The position numbers and the translations under genes were made by a program. From Streptomyces canus (GTDB lineage: Bacteria > Actinomycetota > Actinomycetes > Streptomycetales > Streptomycetaceae), in assembly GCF_001514145.1 (NCBI RefSeq), contig NZ_KQ948656.1, forward strand, positions 62,001 through 126,000: DNA of 64,000 nucleotides. The letters run 5' to 3'. Below the pieces are notes generated by a model. It ran no database searches. It had not been told where the DNA came from and worked only from the letters and a program-made list of their open reading frames with translations. Numbering within the stretch: the first letter of the stretch is position 1; the number at the start of each line of letters is the position of its first letter. This document shows positions 18,901 through 27,342 of this stretch, piece after piece.

Positions 18901-19323
18901 GGGCACGAGGATTTCGCGCGCTCCGTCGCCGAACTCCGGCTGTACGCCCTCGAACTGAACAAGGACGCCACCGCACTGTCGTCGGGCCTGCGCCGATTGG
19001 CTGCCGACTGCGAAGGACGTCCGCTGCTCGCCCGGGACATCGCCGAAGGGCTCAGCTCGCGGCTCAGCGCGATCAGCGGCCCCGCGCCAGAGGCGTGGTT
19101 GGAGACCGCCCGCACGCTGGGTGCGGAGCCGGACCTGGCCCGGGGCCTGTTCGCCATCAGGCTCACCGTCTCCGGCGGCAGCCGCTCTCGGTGGACGGAG
19201 CCGTGGCGCGGCCGGCTCCGCACCCTGCGCCGGCACGCACACCCCGACGTCCGCGCGTCGGCACGCGAGACGGTCACGGCACGGGAGGCGCCGCCGTCGG
19301 TCCCAGGGACGATCCAGTGGTGA
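15931..19323 (+). CDS. Large HEAT-repeat-like protein
   Basis: A 1130-residue, almost entirely alpha-helical protein rich in Ala, Leu and Arg, with many degenerate helical pairs of about 35-40 residues (for example ALLQGRLTDATVIEAIEDAP, TDRPDEVLPLLLEHAGGD). It resembles HEAT or armadillo solenoids, which are protein- or nucleic-acid-binding scaffolds. No catalytic motif, signal peptide or membrane helix is apparent. The ATG at 15931 is the first in frame and begins MSQRAEHLLTAVDRLSYPHR. No enzyme is fused to it. It follows ligA in the same direction but is separated by 865 bp containing a remnant, so they are not an operon. Function unknown. Confidence 0.7.
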   Translation: MSQRAEHLLTAVDRLSYPHRMRELASAARRAAAMGAVDELVTGLAAHGVHGRRLAATVADMGRHDAYLEGCLADPDRLVRAPAIRALLQGRLTDATVIEAIEDAPAAVRQQLVHAIAVAGRTGLAEALVEPTYRRWGAEAAAELLAACTAETAARLLPRLFRGLSSYRLFAARHPALLLAEMERQLDTLPAVVRDGWLASHADALALLAERDPLGVLAVLERYETLPMPVDRKLHLLVEADPGRTVRLLLRPKLRSRLNSGHLEPAVLRRLVRHAPAELTDLARAWNDNAAALARLLACLPPSRRGALFDAAMEGKDLAHADLSPALLDVLPYERRTAEARRIVTLARGRGGHWTQILTAAAYLPPDEVRDDLLTAVRRSAADDRATAYPLLVRNAARSRDPQEVSRLLRALLRLRNEQDPVRSAALSALAEVPASLFAEDAAEDLGRISIDAVEARDSSWSTRHALSTLALSVLREHAVTGGTRLIGWALDTLTRLSGHTGGANVGRLDIVLRRGQEYEVLAALRPWLEAATDKADYSLVFALVRALGRRAWGMAELQEYLWQAVQFGNDASVRTAVDLWLEQPKGRDERVERIVRLEPSAAVLPSVLRVLTGRRTDLLDPVLADTPPYGRFLTARSHWTPPTHRAHRWVPRQQRAAAELLARTVGDAGQPVHVRVQALSAAAVIPEAGLEVVRRYTGSSNVPLVEAALGALPWTDRPDEVLPLLLEHAGGDRARVAVYAATRAAQYVAPSRLATELRRLLTPKDPRTVKVTSRKEAVRLAATMLPPAQAAPLLREAFELPGQHHDVQSVCVAFAQGMLAEPASWPMLESAAQGRTELRRELARAAVSEVDEEHRARYAGLLHHACEPLEPETAAALFPALAEWAPWQPEIAEMLVAATTDLADRAVWAMAGQELVELAADDDGPYLRALRAMLEATGDPDQPDAEPERDQPARQRAASLLRHLLLHHRYRGGGRPTADVLLRAADTAAGHEDFARSVAELRLYALELNKDATALSSGLRRLAADCEGRPLLARDIAEGLSSRLSAISGPAPEAWLETARTLGAEPDLARGLFAIRLTVSGGSRSRWTEPWRGRLRTLRRHAHPDVRASARETVTAREAPPSVPGTIQW

Positions 19324-19684
19324 CCGGGGCCCGCGCGGTGGCGCCGGGCCGGTGGGCGGTTCCGAGCCCTCGCCCGTACCTGAGTGCAGACCACTCCTGT
19401 CCCTCCTCGTCACCATGGCATCACGCATGCCCGCCGAACACCTCAGCCTGGAAGCCGGGATGACGTGCATGCCGTACAAACTGCGCCGGCATCCCGAAGA
19501 AGGGCTACGCATTCTGCATCCCCGGCGGATGACGTGCTCAGGCCCAGTCCGAAGCGGACCCGTCCTCCGGGAAGTCCGGTGGCCAAGCGGACGCCCACTC
19601 CGCAGCGCCCCGAGCATCTCCCGTATGCCATGGCGCTCCCCGCGGATAGGGTGGACGGTGATCGACAGGACGGGCTGGGCGAGG
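19324..19684. other. Promoter region before the LacI regulator
   Basis: No separate gene is apparent. The LacI reading frame is open far upstream of its homology, but that part does not resemble protein. I see no copy of the CTAAC-GTTAG operator found at 25.35 kb. Confidence 0.4.
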
Positions 19685-20761
19685 GTGGCGGACGGCGTGG
19701 GCGGTGCCGAGGAGAGCAGGAGCACGGGCACCGGGCGCCCGACGTCACGGGACGTCGCCCGGCTCGCCGGCGTGTCGCACACCGCGGTGTCCTTCGTGTT
19801 CAACGGACGAGCCGAGGGCAACCTCTCGCCCGCCACCCAGGAACGCATCCAGGAGGCCGCGGCCCAGCTGGGCTACCGCCCCGACCCGGTGGCCCGCGGT
19901 CTGCGCCGTCGCCGTACGGCCGTGATCGGGCTGGTCACTGACGAGATCGCGTCCTCGCCCTTCGCCGGTCGGCTGCTGCGCGGCGCCATGGAGACCGCCT
20001 GGGGCAGCGACCATCTGATCCTCACCGTCGACTCCGGCGGTGACCCGGTCAAGGAGGACGCGGCCGTCGCGGAACTGCTCGACCGGCGCGTGGACGGCAT
20101 CATCTACGCGGCCATGTCACTGCGCCGGGTCCGCGTCCCCGAGGGCCTGCACCGCACCCACTCCGTGCTGGCCAACTGCCTGCCCGAGGACGGCTCCCTG
20201 CCCGCCGTGGTCCCTGCCGAGCGCGCCGGTGGCCGTACCGCGGCCCGGCTGCTGCTCAGTGCGGGCCACCGCCGGCTCGCCGTGATCGGCGGTCTGGACG
20301 ACATCGCCTCGGTGGAACGTACCCGCGGCTTCCGGGACGTGCTGCGCGCCGAGGGCGTCACCGTGCCCGAGGAATGGATCGTGCGCGGCGGCGGGGAGAT
20401 CTCCGCGGGATACGCGGGGGCGCTGCGCCTGCTCGAAGGGGTCGAGCCGGGCCGTCGCCCCACTGGCGTCCTGTGCTACAACGACCGGGTCGCGGCGGGT
20501 GTCCTGCACGCCGCGACCCGGCTCGGGATCGACGTGCCCGCCGATCTGTCCGTGGTCGGTTACGACGACCAGGAGCACATGGCCGCCTTCCTCACACCGC
20601 CGCTCACCTCGGTCGCGCTGCCGCACCGGGCGATGGGTGAGGCGGCGGCCCGGCTGCTGTTGGACGCCATCGAAGCCGGCCATACGCCGCCCGCGACCGT
20701 CCGGCGCCTGGCCTGCCCTGTGGTCAGCCGCGCCTCCGTGGGTCCGGCGCCCATCCGGTGA
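19685..20761 (+). CDS. LacI-family repressor of the fructan cluster
   Basis: A roughly 358-residue LacI/GalR regulator. The helix-turn-helix is near residues 18-40 (SRDVARLAGVSHTAVSFVFN), the hinge near 55-70 (ALGYRPDP-type sequence AAQLGYRPDPVARGLR), and the sugar-binding periplasmic-fold domain follows with VIGLVTDEIASSPFAGRLL and CYNDRVAAGVLHAA. The GTG at 19685 is chosen because it lies just before the DNA-binding domain. Its 3' end overlaps the convergent GH32 gene by 38 bp. By position it should control the GH32/ABC genes through the CTAAC-type sites near 25.35-25.44 kb, with a fructose-containing sugar as inducer; the ligand is inference. Confidence 0.85.
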   Translation: MADGVGGAEESRSTGTGRPTSRDVARLAGVSHTAVSFVFNGRAEGNLSPATQERIQEAAAQLGYRPDPVARGLRRRRTAVIGLVTDEIASSPFAGRLLRGAMETAWGSDHLILTVDSGGDPVKEDAAVAELLDRRVDGIIYAAMSLRRVRVPEGLHRTHSVLANCLPEDGSLPAVVPAERAGGRTAARLLLSAGHRRLAVIGGLDDIASVERTRGFRDVLRAEGVTVPEEWIVRGGGEISAGYAGALRLLEGVEPGRRPTGVLCYNDRVAAGVLHAATRLGIDVPADLSVVGYDDQEHMAAFLTPPLTSVALPHRAMGEAAARLLLDAIEAGHTPPATVRRLACPVVSRASVGPAPIR

Positions 20762-22115
20762 CCCGGGCACCCGGACCGTCGACGACCAGCTCGGCGATGT
20801 CGGTGGGGCGCCGGTAGACGCGCTCGGTGACCATGGCCCGTTCCGCGACGAAGAGTTCGAGGAGCGAGCCGTCGACGAGCAGCCGGAGCGCGAGTTCCGG
20901 CCCCTTCGGCACCTGCACGGTGATCGGGGCGGAGCCTTCCCTGCCGGTCCGGGGCCAGGCGCTGCGGTCGAGCACGACGGTCCCCGAGGCGGGGTCCGCC
21001 CGGACGGTCAGCTCCCGGCCCGACGCGTCCCGGAGCAGGCTTACCGTGGTCGGTCCACATGCGGTGACCGCCAGGTCGTACGTGTGGGGAAGCGGAACCC
21101 GGCCCGGCACGGTGACGAACGGGTCGGCCGGGCGCAGCAGTTCGAGTTCCGGGGCCGGACTCACCCGCAGTGAACCGTCGGGGTGGATGTCGACGACCCG
21201 TGGCGCGGTGAGGACGCCTGCCCATCCGGCCCGGCGCACCTCCTCTTGCGAGCGGGCCTCCCACGACCAGCCCCACAGCAGTACGCGGTCCGGCTCCTGG
21301 AGCACCGCGGGAGCGTAGAAGTCCCGCCCCTGGTCGAGCCGGCCGCCGACGCGCGGCACCAACCTTAACGACCTCTGGCCATCGGCCTGCAGACGGCCGG
21401 TCAGGTATCCGGTGGAGCAGGGATCCCCGTCCCACAGGGACACCACCAGCACGTGGTCGCCGCCTGCTGTCCGGTACAGGTGCGGGCACTCCCAGCCCAC
21501 CGACTTGTCGCCGAACGCGCCCGCGGCCACCGGGTCCTTGCCGTCCAGCAGCACACCGGCGAACCGCCAGTCGGTCAGGTCGTCGCAGTCGTAGAGCAGG
21601 ACCGACGGCGTGCCGTCGGCGTGCCCGGCCCCGACGAGGGCCCAGCGCCTGTCCGCGCAGCGGAAGACGAACGGGTCGCGGAACATCACCACGTCCAGTC
21701 CCGGCGGCGGCCCTGCCACCACCGGCGTCGGCAGCGGCTTCCACTCGGTCAGCCGCTCGTCGTCCGGGTCCGCCGCCCGCGCCAGGCAGATGGTGCCGAG
21801 TCCCGCGTGGGCACGGTCGACTCCCGTGTACACGGCGGTCGGTGTGCCGGCGTCGTCGACCACGCAGCCCGACCAGCAGCCGGCCTCGTCGGGGCCGCCG
21901 GCCGCCGGGGTGAGCGCGATCGGATGGTGCTCCCAGTGCGCGAGGTCGGCGCTGGAGGCATGACCCCAGTGGACGTTCGCGTGCACCGGTGCGTCAGGGT
22001 TGTGCTGGTAGAAGAGGTGGTAGCGGTCCCGCCAACGGAACGGCCCATTGGGGTCGTTGATCCAGCCGACCGGCGGACGGACCCTGAAACGCGGCACGTT
22101 GGGGTCGTTGCTCAA
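20724..22115 (-). CDS. Cytoplasmic GH32 beta-fructosidase
   Basis: A 463-residue glycoside hydrolase family 32 enzyme without a signal peptide, so it should cleave imported fructosides (sucrose, levan or inulin oligomers) inside the cell. The three catalytic residues are visible: nucleophile D21 in WINDPNG, transition-state stabiliser D147 in FRDPF and acid/base E209 in WECPHLY. A C-terminal beta-sandwich with LLVDGSLLELFV follows. The start is TTG at 22115, overlapping the permease stop as TTGA, which implies translational coupling; no other in-frame start fits the N-terminal motif. It is the last gene of the operon running from the binding protein. Confidence 0.87.
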   Translation of the reverse strand: MSNDPNVPRFRVRPPVGWINDPNGPFRWRDRYHLFYQHNPDAPVHANVHWGHASSADLAHWEHHPIALTPAAGGPDEAGCWSGCVVDDAGTPTAVYTGVDRAHAGLGTICLARAADPDDERLTEWKPLPTPVVAGPPPGLDVVMFRDPFVFRCADRRWALVGAGHADGTPSVLLYDCDDLTDWRFAGVLLDGKDPVAAGAFGDKSVGWECPHLYRTAGGDHVLVVSLWDGDPCSTGYLTGRLQADGQRSLRLVPRVGGRLDQGRDFYAPAVLQEPDRVLLWGWSWEARSQEEVRRAGWAGVLTAPRVVDIHPDGSLRVSPAPELELLRPADPFVTVPGRVPLPHTYDLAVTACGPTTVSLLRDASGRELTVRADPASGTVVLDRSAWPRTGREGSAPITVQVPKGPELALRLLVDGSLLELFVAERAMVTERVYRRPTDIAELVVDGPGARVTGWAPDPRRRG

Positions 22116-22966
22116 CGGTTGACTCCTGCCGAGGTGATGCCCTCGCGCAGAGGGCGCTGGCCGACGACGAACACGGCGAGGGCGGGGAGCATCGAGAGCA
22201 CGACCCCGGCCAGGACCACCGAGATCGACCCGGTGCCGAGATTGCCCTGCAGGGAGACCAGACCCAGCGGAAGCGTGTAGTTCTGGCTGGAGGTCTCCAG
22301 GATCAGCGGGCGGAAGAACTCGTTCCAGTGGTAGTTGAAGGCCAGCACGCCGACGATCGCCAGGCCGGGTGTGGCCAGCGGCGCGTACACCGAGCGGAAG
22401 ATCCGCCAGGGTCCCGCGCCGTCCAGCATGGCCGCCTCGCCCAGGTCCTTCGGCATACCGAGGAAGTACTGGCGCATCAGGAAGGTGCCGAAGGCCGTCG
22501 GGAAGGCCGGGATGATCAGGCCGAGGAGCGTGTCGGTGAGGCTCATCGACTTCAGCACCAGGAATACCGGCACGATGGTGACCTGCAACGGCACCATCAT
22601 GGTCGCCAGGACCAGGCCGAAGAGCGGCTTCTTGAAACGGAACTCCAGGCGCGCGAAGGCGTATCCGGCCAGGCCGGCCGTGATCATCTGGCCGACGGCG
22701 ATCAGTGCGGTCACCAGCGTGGAGTTCAGGGCGAGCAGCCACACGTCGATCTGCTGGAAGACCCCGCGGTAGGCCGCGGTCGTCGGGTGCGTCGGGATGA
22801 TCTGCGGGGGCAGGTCGAAGGACTGGGCCGGAGTGCGCAGTGAGGTGGCGACGGTCCAGATGACCGGGCCCAGCGTCAGCAGGGCGCACACGGTCAGTGC
22901 GGCGATCCGGGCCCAGGGGGTGAGTGAGTGACGTACGCGACTGAGGGTCGGGGTTGCTTGGCTCAT
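22112..22966 (-). CDS. Sugar ABC transporter permease, MalG type
   Basis: A 284-residue inner-membrane permease of the carbohydrate uptake-1 family with about six hydrophobic helices. The EAA loop that contacts the ATPase reads EAAMLDGAGPWRIFRSVYAP. Helix segments include VCALLTLGPVIWTVATSL and MITAGLAGYAFARLEF. ATG 22966 is chosen; GTG 22975 is an alternative three codons upstream. It lies 13 bp after the partner permease and overlaps the GH32 start. No ATPase is encoded here, so a shared MsiK-like subunit is likely, as is usual in Streptomyces. Confidence 0.87.
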   Translation of the reverse strand: MSQATPTLSRVRHSLTPWARIAALTVCALLTLGPVIWTVATSLRTPAQSFDLPPQIIPTHPTTAAYRGVFQQIDVWLLALNSTLVTALIAVGQMITAGLAGYAFARLEFRFKKPLFGLVLATMMVPLQVTIVPVFLVLKSMSLTDTLLGLIIPAFPTAFGTFLMRQYFLGMPKDLGEAAMLDGAGPWRIFRSVYAPLATPGLAIVGVLAFNYHWNEFFRPLILETSSQNYTLPLGLVSLQGNLGTGSISVVLAGVVLSMLPALAVFVVGQRPLREGITSAGVNR

Positions 22967-22979
22967 GCAGTTCACCGGC

Positions 22980-23930
22980 TCACTGGTAGTGGACGAAACG
23001 CCGGCTGAGCCGGAACTGGAGGGCGGTGACCGCCATGATCAGCACGAAGAGCAGCACGCCCACCGCGGATGCCTCGCCGAAGTCGAGCTGTTCGAAGGCC
23101 CTCTCGTAGATCACCATCACCACGGTGCGGGTGGCGTCGCCGGGTCCGCCGTCGGTGAGGACGTAGGGCTGTTCGAAGACCTGCAGGGCATTGATGATGC
23201 CGACGACCGACGCGACGAGCAGCGTCGGCGACAGCAGCGGCAGCGTGATGCCGAGGTGTTTGCGCAGGCCGGTCGCGCCGTCGAGAGCGGCGGCCTCGTG
23301 GATCTCCTTGGGGATGTTGTTCAGACCGCCGACGAACAGCAGGAAGGAGAAACCGAACTGCTGCCAGACGTAGACCAGGATCACCGTGGCCATCGCCGCG
23401 TGCTCCGAGGTCAGCCAGGGCACGGGCGCGACGCCGACCAGGCCGATCAGCCAGTTCACCACCCCGAAGTCCTGGTTGAACAGGTACTTCATCACCACCG
23501 AGATCGAAGCGGCGGACAGCACCAGCGGGAAGAAGAACGCCGAACGGAACACCGACCGCAGCCACACCGGCATCCGCCCGTTCAGCGCGAGCGCCAGCGC
23601 CAGCGCGATCAGCAGTTGCAGCGCGACCGCGAGGACCATGAAGAGGAGCGTGTTGCGGAAGGAGACCAGGACGGTCGAGTCCGTGAAGGTCGTGCGGTAG
23701 TTGGCGCCGCCGGCGAAACGGGGCGGGTCGATCACGTTCCAGTGGAACAGGCTCAGCACGATGGACCCGATGATCGGCACGACCGTGAAGACGACGATGC
23801 CGACGACCGTGGGCGCCAGGAACAGCGCGGCCAGCAGCCGGGCGCCGCGGTCGCGGACCGACGGCCGCACGGCGACGACGGGTGGCGTGGCGGGCCGCGG
23901 ACGTACGGCCGGGGCCTGGGTGTTCGTCAT
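22980..23930 (-). CDS. Sugar ABC transporter permease, MalF type
   Basis: A 316-residue inner-membrane permease, partner of the MalG-type protein. A cytoplasmic N-terminal tail rich in Pro and Arg precedes helix one (LLAALFLAPTVVGIVVFTVVP). The EAA loop reads EAAALDGATGLRKHLGITLP. The ATG overlaps the stop of the binding-protein gene as ATGA, indicating a translationally coupled operon. Function: import of the sugar captured by the binding protein, probably short fructans. Confidence 0.87.
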   Translation of the reverse strand: MTNTQAPAVRPRPATPPVVAVRPSVRDRGARLLAALFLAPTVVGIVVFTVVPIIGSIVLSLFHWNVIDPPRFAGGANYRTTFTDSTVLVSFRNTLLFMVLAVALQLLIALALALALNGRMPVWLRSVFRSAFFFPLVLSAASISVVMKYLFNQDFGVVNWLIGLVGVAPVPWLTSEHAAMATVILVYVWQQFGFSFLLFVGGLNNIPKEIHEAAALDGATGLRKHLGITLPLLSPTLLVASVVGIINALQVFEQPYVLTDGGPGDATRTVVMVIYERAFEQLDFGEASAVGVLLFVLIMAVTALQFRLSRRFVHYQ

Positions 23931-25336
23931 ACCTCACGCTCCATGGCCTGCTCCAGGTCGCCCTGCATCCGGCGCAGCGCGGGACCCACCGCACGCGGCG
24001 AGGCCAGCGCCGTGCCGGTGTACTTGAGCAGGACGTCGGTCACCTCGGCGACCTGCGGCGGCGCGGGGATCGGGCCGGTGTCGGGAAACCGGTCGAGGGT
24101 GTCGTAGAAGACCTGCCAGTGTGCCGGGCCGCTCGCGGCGTAGCGGGCGGCGTTCAGCATCGAACGCCGGGCCGGGGTGGTCTGGTTGCTCTGGAACAGC
24201 CGGGTCATGGTGTCCTTGCGGGCCGCGTATTTGATGAACTCCCAGGCGGCTTCCTGCTTCTTCGAGGTGCGCAGCAGCGCGTAGCCCGCCGCGCCGAACT
24301 GGTGGCGCTGGGTACGCCAGCGCGGGAAGTACTGCACGTCGTAGTCGGCGGCCCGCATGCCGGCCAGGTGCAGGCCGCCCGCCCAGAATCCGCCCGCCGG
24401 TGTGACGCCGACGCGGCCGGTGGAGAACACGCCGACCAGATTGCTGCCGTTGCCGCCCTCGGGCCGGCTGCACAGGTTCTCCTGGACGAGGGAAGCGAGA
24501 TAGTCGTACGCCTCCTCGACCCGGTCGGCGGTGGCCTGCGGGGTCGTCCAGCGGAAGCCTCCGCCGCGTCCCTGCCGGTGGGCGGCCGGGTAGAAGGTGT
24601 CCCACAGCCAGGAGCCGCCGGGCGCCTTCGACTCCTTCAGCAGGTTCGTGCCGTTCGCGAAGAGCCAGGGCATCACGCCGCCCCACAGCCGGTTGGTCCA
24701 GAAGTACGGCGTGAAGTGCGCGTCGCCGGCACGTTTCATCTCCCGCAGCAGCGCGGTGAAGTCGTCGCGGCTCCAGTCGGCCGCCGGGAAACCCGCGCCT
24801 GCCCGTTTCAGCACCTGCTTGTTGAGGTAGATGTCGGCGGCGTTGAACTCCATCGGCAGCTGGTAGAGGTTCCCCTCGTACATCATCGACTCCACCAGCG
24901 AGGGGTGGACGTCGGCGAAGTACTCACGCAGCTCCGCCGCGTCCCGCCGCACCCAGCGGTCCAGGGGCACGCCGAGCCGTTGGGCGAACAGCTGCACGCC
25001 CTCGGTGGCCACGTACACAAGGTCGGGGGCGGTGCCCGCGGCGATCTGGGTGAGGATCTTCGCGAAGAAGTCCGACCAGTCGACGGCCTGCACCGCGTTC
25101 ACCCGCAGCGGGATGTCGGGGTGGAGCCGGTGGAAGCCCTGGGTGAGGGCGTCGACGGTGGCCGGGTCGAAAGCGGAGCCGAGGGTGGCGACGACGAGGG
25201 AGCCGTCGTCACGGCCGGGGATGTCGGCTCCGGTGAGCCGGTCCCAGCTCGCGGCGGTCGCGGCCAGGGCGGCTGCTCCGGCCCCGTAAGCGCCGTACCG
25301 CAGCAGTGTGCGGCGGGGGAAGTGCGAGTCAGTCAT
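23927..25336 (-). CDS. Extracellular sugar-binding protein with twin-arginine signal
   Basis: A roughly 469-residue family 1 solute-binding protein. The N-terminus has a twin-arginine motif (PRRTLLRYG) before an alanine-rich hydrophobic stretch, and no lipobox cysteine is seen, unlike the binding protein near 52 kb; it may stay anchored by its signal or by an unusual route. SBP features include VVATLGSAFDPATVDALTQG and GTAPDLVYVATEG. ATG 25336 is used; a TTG one codon earlier is possible. The operator at 25346 lies 9 bp before the start, so repressor binding would block transcription or ribosome access directly. Confidence 0.82.
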   Translation of the reverse strand: MTDSHFPRRTLLRYGAYGAGAAALAATAASWDRLTGADIPGRDDGSLVVATLGSAFDPATVDALTQGFHRLHPDIPLRVNAVQAVDWSDFFAKILTQIAAGTAPDLVYVATEGVQLFAQRLGVPLDRWVRRDAAELREYFADVHPSLVESMMYEGNLYQLPMEFNAADIYLNKQVLKRAGAGFPAADWSRDDFTALLREMKRAGDAHFTPYFWTNRLWGGVMPWLFANGTNLLKESKAPGGSWLWDTFYPAAHRQGRGGGFRWTTPQATADRVEEAYDYLASLVQENLCSRPEGGNGSNLVGVFSTGRVGVTPAGGFWAGGLHLAGMRAADYDVQYFPRWRTQRHQFGAAGYALLRTSKKQEAAWEFIKYAARKDTMTRLFQSNQTTPARRSMLNAARYAASGPAHWQVFYDTLDRFPDTGPIPAPPQVAEVTDVLLKYTGTALASPRAVGPALRRMQGDLEQAMEREV

Positions 25337-25345
25337 CAAACGGGC

Positions 25346-25359
25346 CTAACTCGTGTTAG
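25346..25359. promoter_or_regulatory. LacI-type operator for the fructan transport operon
   Basis: CTAACTCGTGTTAG has perfect CTAAC/GTTAG half sites around a 4-bp centre containing CG. It sits just upstream of the binding-protein start and matches the second site at 25431. The probable ligand-responsive regulator is the LacI protein of this cluster. Confidence 0.65.
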
Positions 25360-25422
25360 ATCAGGGCTGATGCCCCAGATGATGGGAACCGGGCGGCAGA
25401 CCTGTCAAGGGGTCGGGAACGC

Positions 25423-25450
25423 TTGACCTTTAACGAGTTAGGTCTACAGT
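25423..25450 (+). promoter_or_regulatory. Promoter with embedded operator for the secreted GH32 gene
   Basis: TTGACC at 25423-25428 and TACAGT at 25445-25450 form a -35/-10 pair with 16-bp spacing. Between them TAACGAGTTAG (25431-25441) repeats the inverted CTAACTCGTTA motif, so a bound LacI protein would exclude RNA polymerase. Confidence 0.6.
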
Positions 25451-25560
25451 CCTCGTTTCACATGAGCCGAATTTTCACGCCCTCGCGTTGTGAGCCGCAC
25501 TCGCGTGCGTGACGAGCCGCCACGGGCCCTCATGGGCCGCCACGAGAGGAACGATGCGTC

Positions 25561-27150
25561 ATGCCCGGAACATCGGGGATTTCCAGGAGATCACTGTTCG
25601 CGGGATCGGCGGCGGGCACCGCCGCCGCGCTGCTGCCCACCGCAGCGGCCACGGCCGCCCCGCAGCCCAAGGCCGGGGCCACGGCCAAGAACAAGCCCAA
25701 GTCCGCGGCGAGCGGGGCGAGTTACCGCGCCGCGTACCACTTCACGGTTCCCGACCAGTGGAAGAACGACCCGCAGCGGCCGGTCTGGATCGACGGCGAG
25801 TACCACTACTACTACCTCTACAACGCCGACTACTTCACCGGTGCCGTCGGCACCGCGTGGCGCCTGGCCACCACCAAGGACCTGGTCTCCTTCGCCGACC
25901 GCGGGGTCGCCGTGCCCAAGGACACCACGCTCAACGGCGATCTCTGGTCGGGCTCGGCGGTGGTCGACACCGGCAACACGGCCGGGTTCGGCGCGGGCGC
26001 GGTCGTCGTCATCGTCACCATGTCCCCCGGCGGTGGCACCGACCACCAGGAGCAGTTCCTGTACTACTCGACCGACGGCGGTCTCACCTTCGACAACTAC
26101 GGGACCGACCCCGTCCTGCCCAACCCCGGCGTCGCCGACTTCCGCGACCCCAAGGTGATCCGCGACGAGGACCGGGGCCGCTGGGTGATGGCCCTCGCCG
26201 AGAACGACAAGATCGGTTTCTACCACTCCGACGACCTCAAGTCCTGGACGTACGTGAACGGTTTCGTCCACGACGGCATCGGCGTTCTGGAGTGCCCCGA
26301 CCTGTTCCGCATCACCGCCGACGACGGCACCGTGAAATGGGTGCTCGGCGCGAGCGCCAACGCGAAGAGCTCGGGACTGCCCAACACATACGCCTACTGG
26401 ACGGGTTCCTTCGACGGCAGCGCCTTCACCGCTGACGCGAGTGACCCGCAGTGGCTCGACCACGGCTGGGACTGGTACGGCGCCGTCACCTTCGAGAAGC
26501 GGGACGCGAGCGGCGCGGAGGATTCGGCCGCCCGGTACGCGATCGGATGGGTCAACAACTGGGACTACGCCCACACCACCCCCACCATCGACTGCGACGG
26601 CTTCAACGGCACCGACTCCATCGTCCGCGAGATCACCCTGAAGAAGGCATCCGACAACACCTACTACCTCGCCTCCCAGCCCGTCGCCGGCCTCGACTCG
26701 CATGTCTCCCGCACCGTGAACCTGGGCGACGTGACCGTGAACGGCACGAAGGTGCTCGACTACACCGGTATCTCCTACGAGGTGACGACCGAGATCACCT
26801 GGTCCCAACTCACCGGCGCCGGCCTCCAGCTGAGGCGCTCACCCGACGGCGGTCGGCACATCGACGCAGGGATCTACGCCAACTACGCCTTCCTCAACCG
26901 ACGCAACACGGTGAACGCCGACACGTCCGGCAAGTGGCAGGAGAGCCACACCCCCTTCGACCCGTCCGCCGGCACGGTGAAACTGCGCATCCTCGTGGAC
27001 CGCACGTCGGTGGAGATGTTCGTCGACGACGGCCGCTACGTGCACACCAGCCAGGTGTTCCCGTACCTGCTGGACACCCGGCTCGCCCTGTTCACGATCG
27101 GCGGCAGCGCGGTGTTCCGCAACACGGTGATACGCGAGTTCTCGGTGTGA
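25561..27150 (+). CDS. Secreted GH32 fructan hydrolase (levanase/inulinase type)
   Basis: A 529-residue exported GH32 enzyme that would cut levan or inulin outside the cell. The signal begins SRRSLFAGSAAGTAAALLP, a twin-arginine-like leader, and mature protein starts after about residue 35. Catalytic residues are nucleophile D70 in WKNDPQRP, D196 in DFRDPKV and acid/base E244 in LECPDLF, and the C-terminal sandwich ends with LFTIGGSAVFRNTVIREFSV. The Asn-Gly after DP in most GH32 proteins is Gln-Arg here, a variation seen among bacterial levanases. It is divergent from the transport operon and shares the operator region. Whether it is endo- or biohydrolase-type cannot be told. Confidence 0.87.
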   Translation: MPGTSGISRRSLFAGSAAGTAAALLPTAAATAAPQPKAGATAKNKPKSAASGASYRAAYHFTVPDQWKNDPQRPVWIDGEYHYYYLYNADYFTGAVGTAWRLATTKDLVSFADRGVAVPKDTTLNGDLWSGSAVVDTGNTAGFGAGAVVVIVTMSPGGGTDHQEQFLYYSTDGGLTFDNYGTDPVLPNPGVADFRDPKVIRDEDRGRWVMALAENDKIGFYHSDDLKSWTYVNGFVHDGIGVLECPDLFRITADDGTVKWVLGASANAKSSGLPNTYAYWTGSFDGSAFTADASDPQWLDHGWDWYGAVTFEKRDASGAEDSAARYAIGWVNNWDYAHTTPTIDCDGFNGTDSIVREITLKKASDNTYYLASQPVAGLDSHVSRTVNLGDVTVNGTKVLDYTGISYEVTTEITWSQLTGAGLQLRRSPDGGRHIDAGIYANYAFLNRRNTVNADTSGKWQESHTPFDPSAGTVKLRILVDRTSVEMFVDDGRYVHTSQVFPYLLDTRLALFTIGGSAVFRNTVIREFSV

Positions 27151-27304
27151 GGCCGCCAGGAGGATCCGCGCTCCGCCCCGTCACGCGGCGATGCCGACCA
27201 TCTTCCGCGTCCGGGTCGTATGGCTCATGCCGGCGAGGCTGTCCTGACCTCCCACCGATTCCGAGATCGAACCGGTCGAACGTGGCTCTCCCCGGACCTT
27301 GCCC

Positions 27305-27342
27305 CGGCGGATGCCCCTGCGCGCGGGAAGGGGCATCCGCCG
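27305..27342 (+). terminator. Terminator after the secreted GH32 gene
   Basis: A perfect 14-bp stem CGGCGGATGCCCCT/AGGGGCATCCGCCG with a 10-nt loop, 155 nt after the GH32 stop. Confidence 0.65.

Noticed and set aside
20560..22889. N-terminal extension of the GH32 frame into the permease region
   Set aside because: The extra residues overlap the permease and are proline/arginine-rich; the GH32 motif WINDPNG needs a start near 22115.
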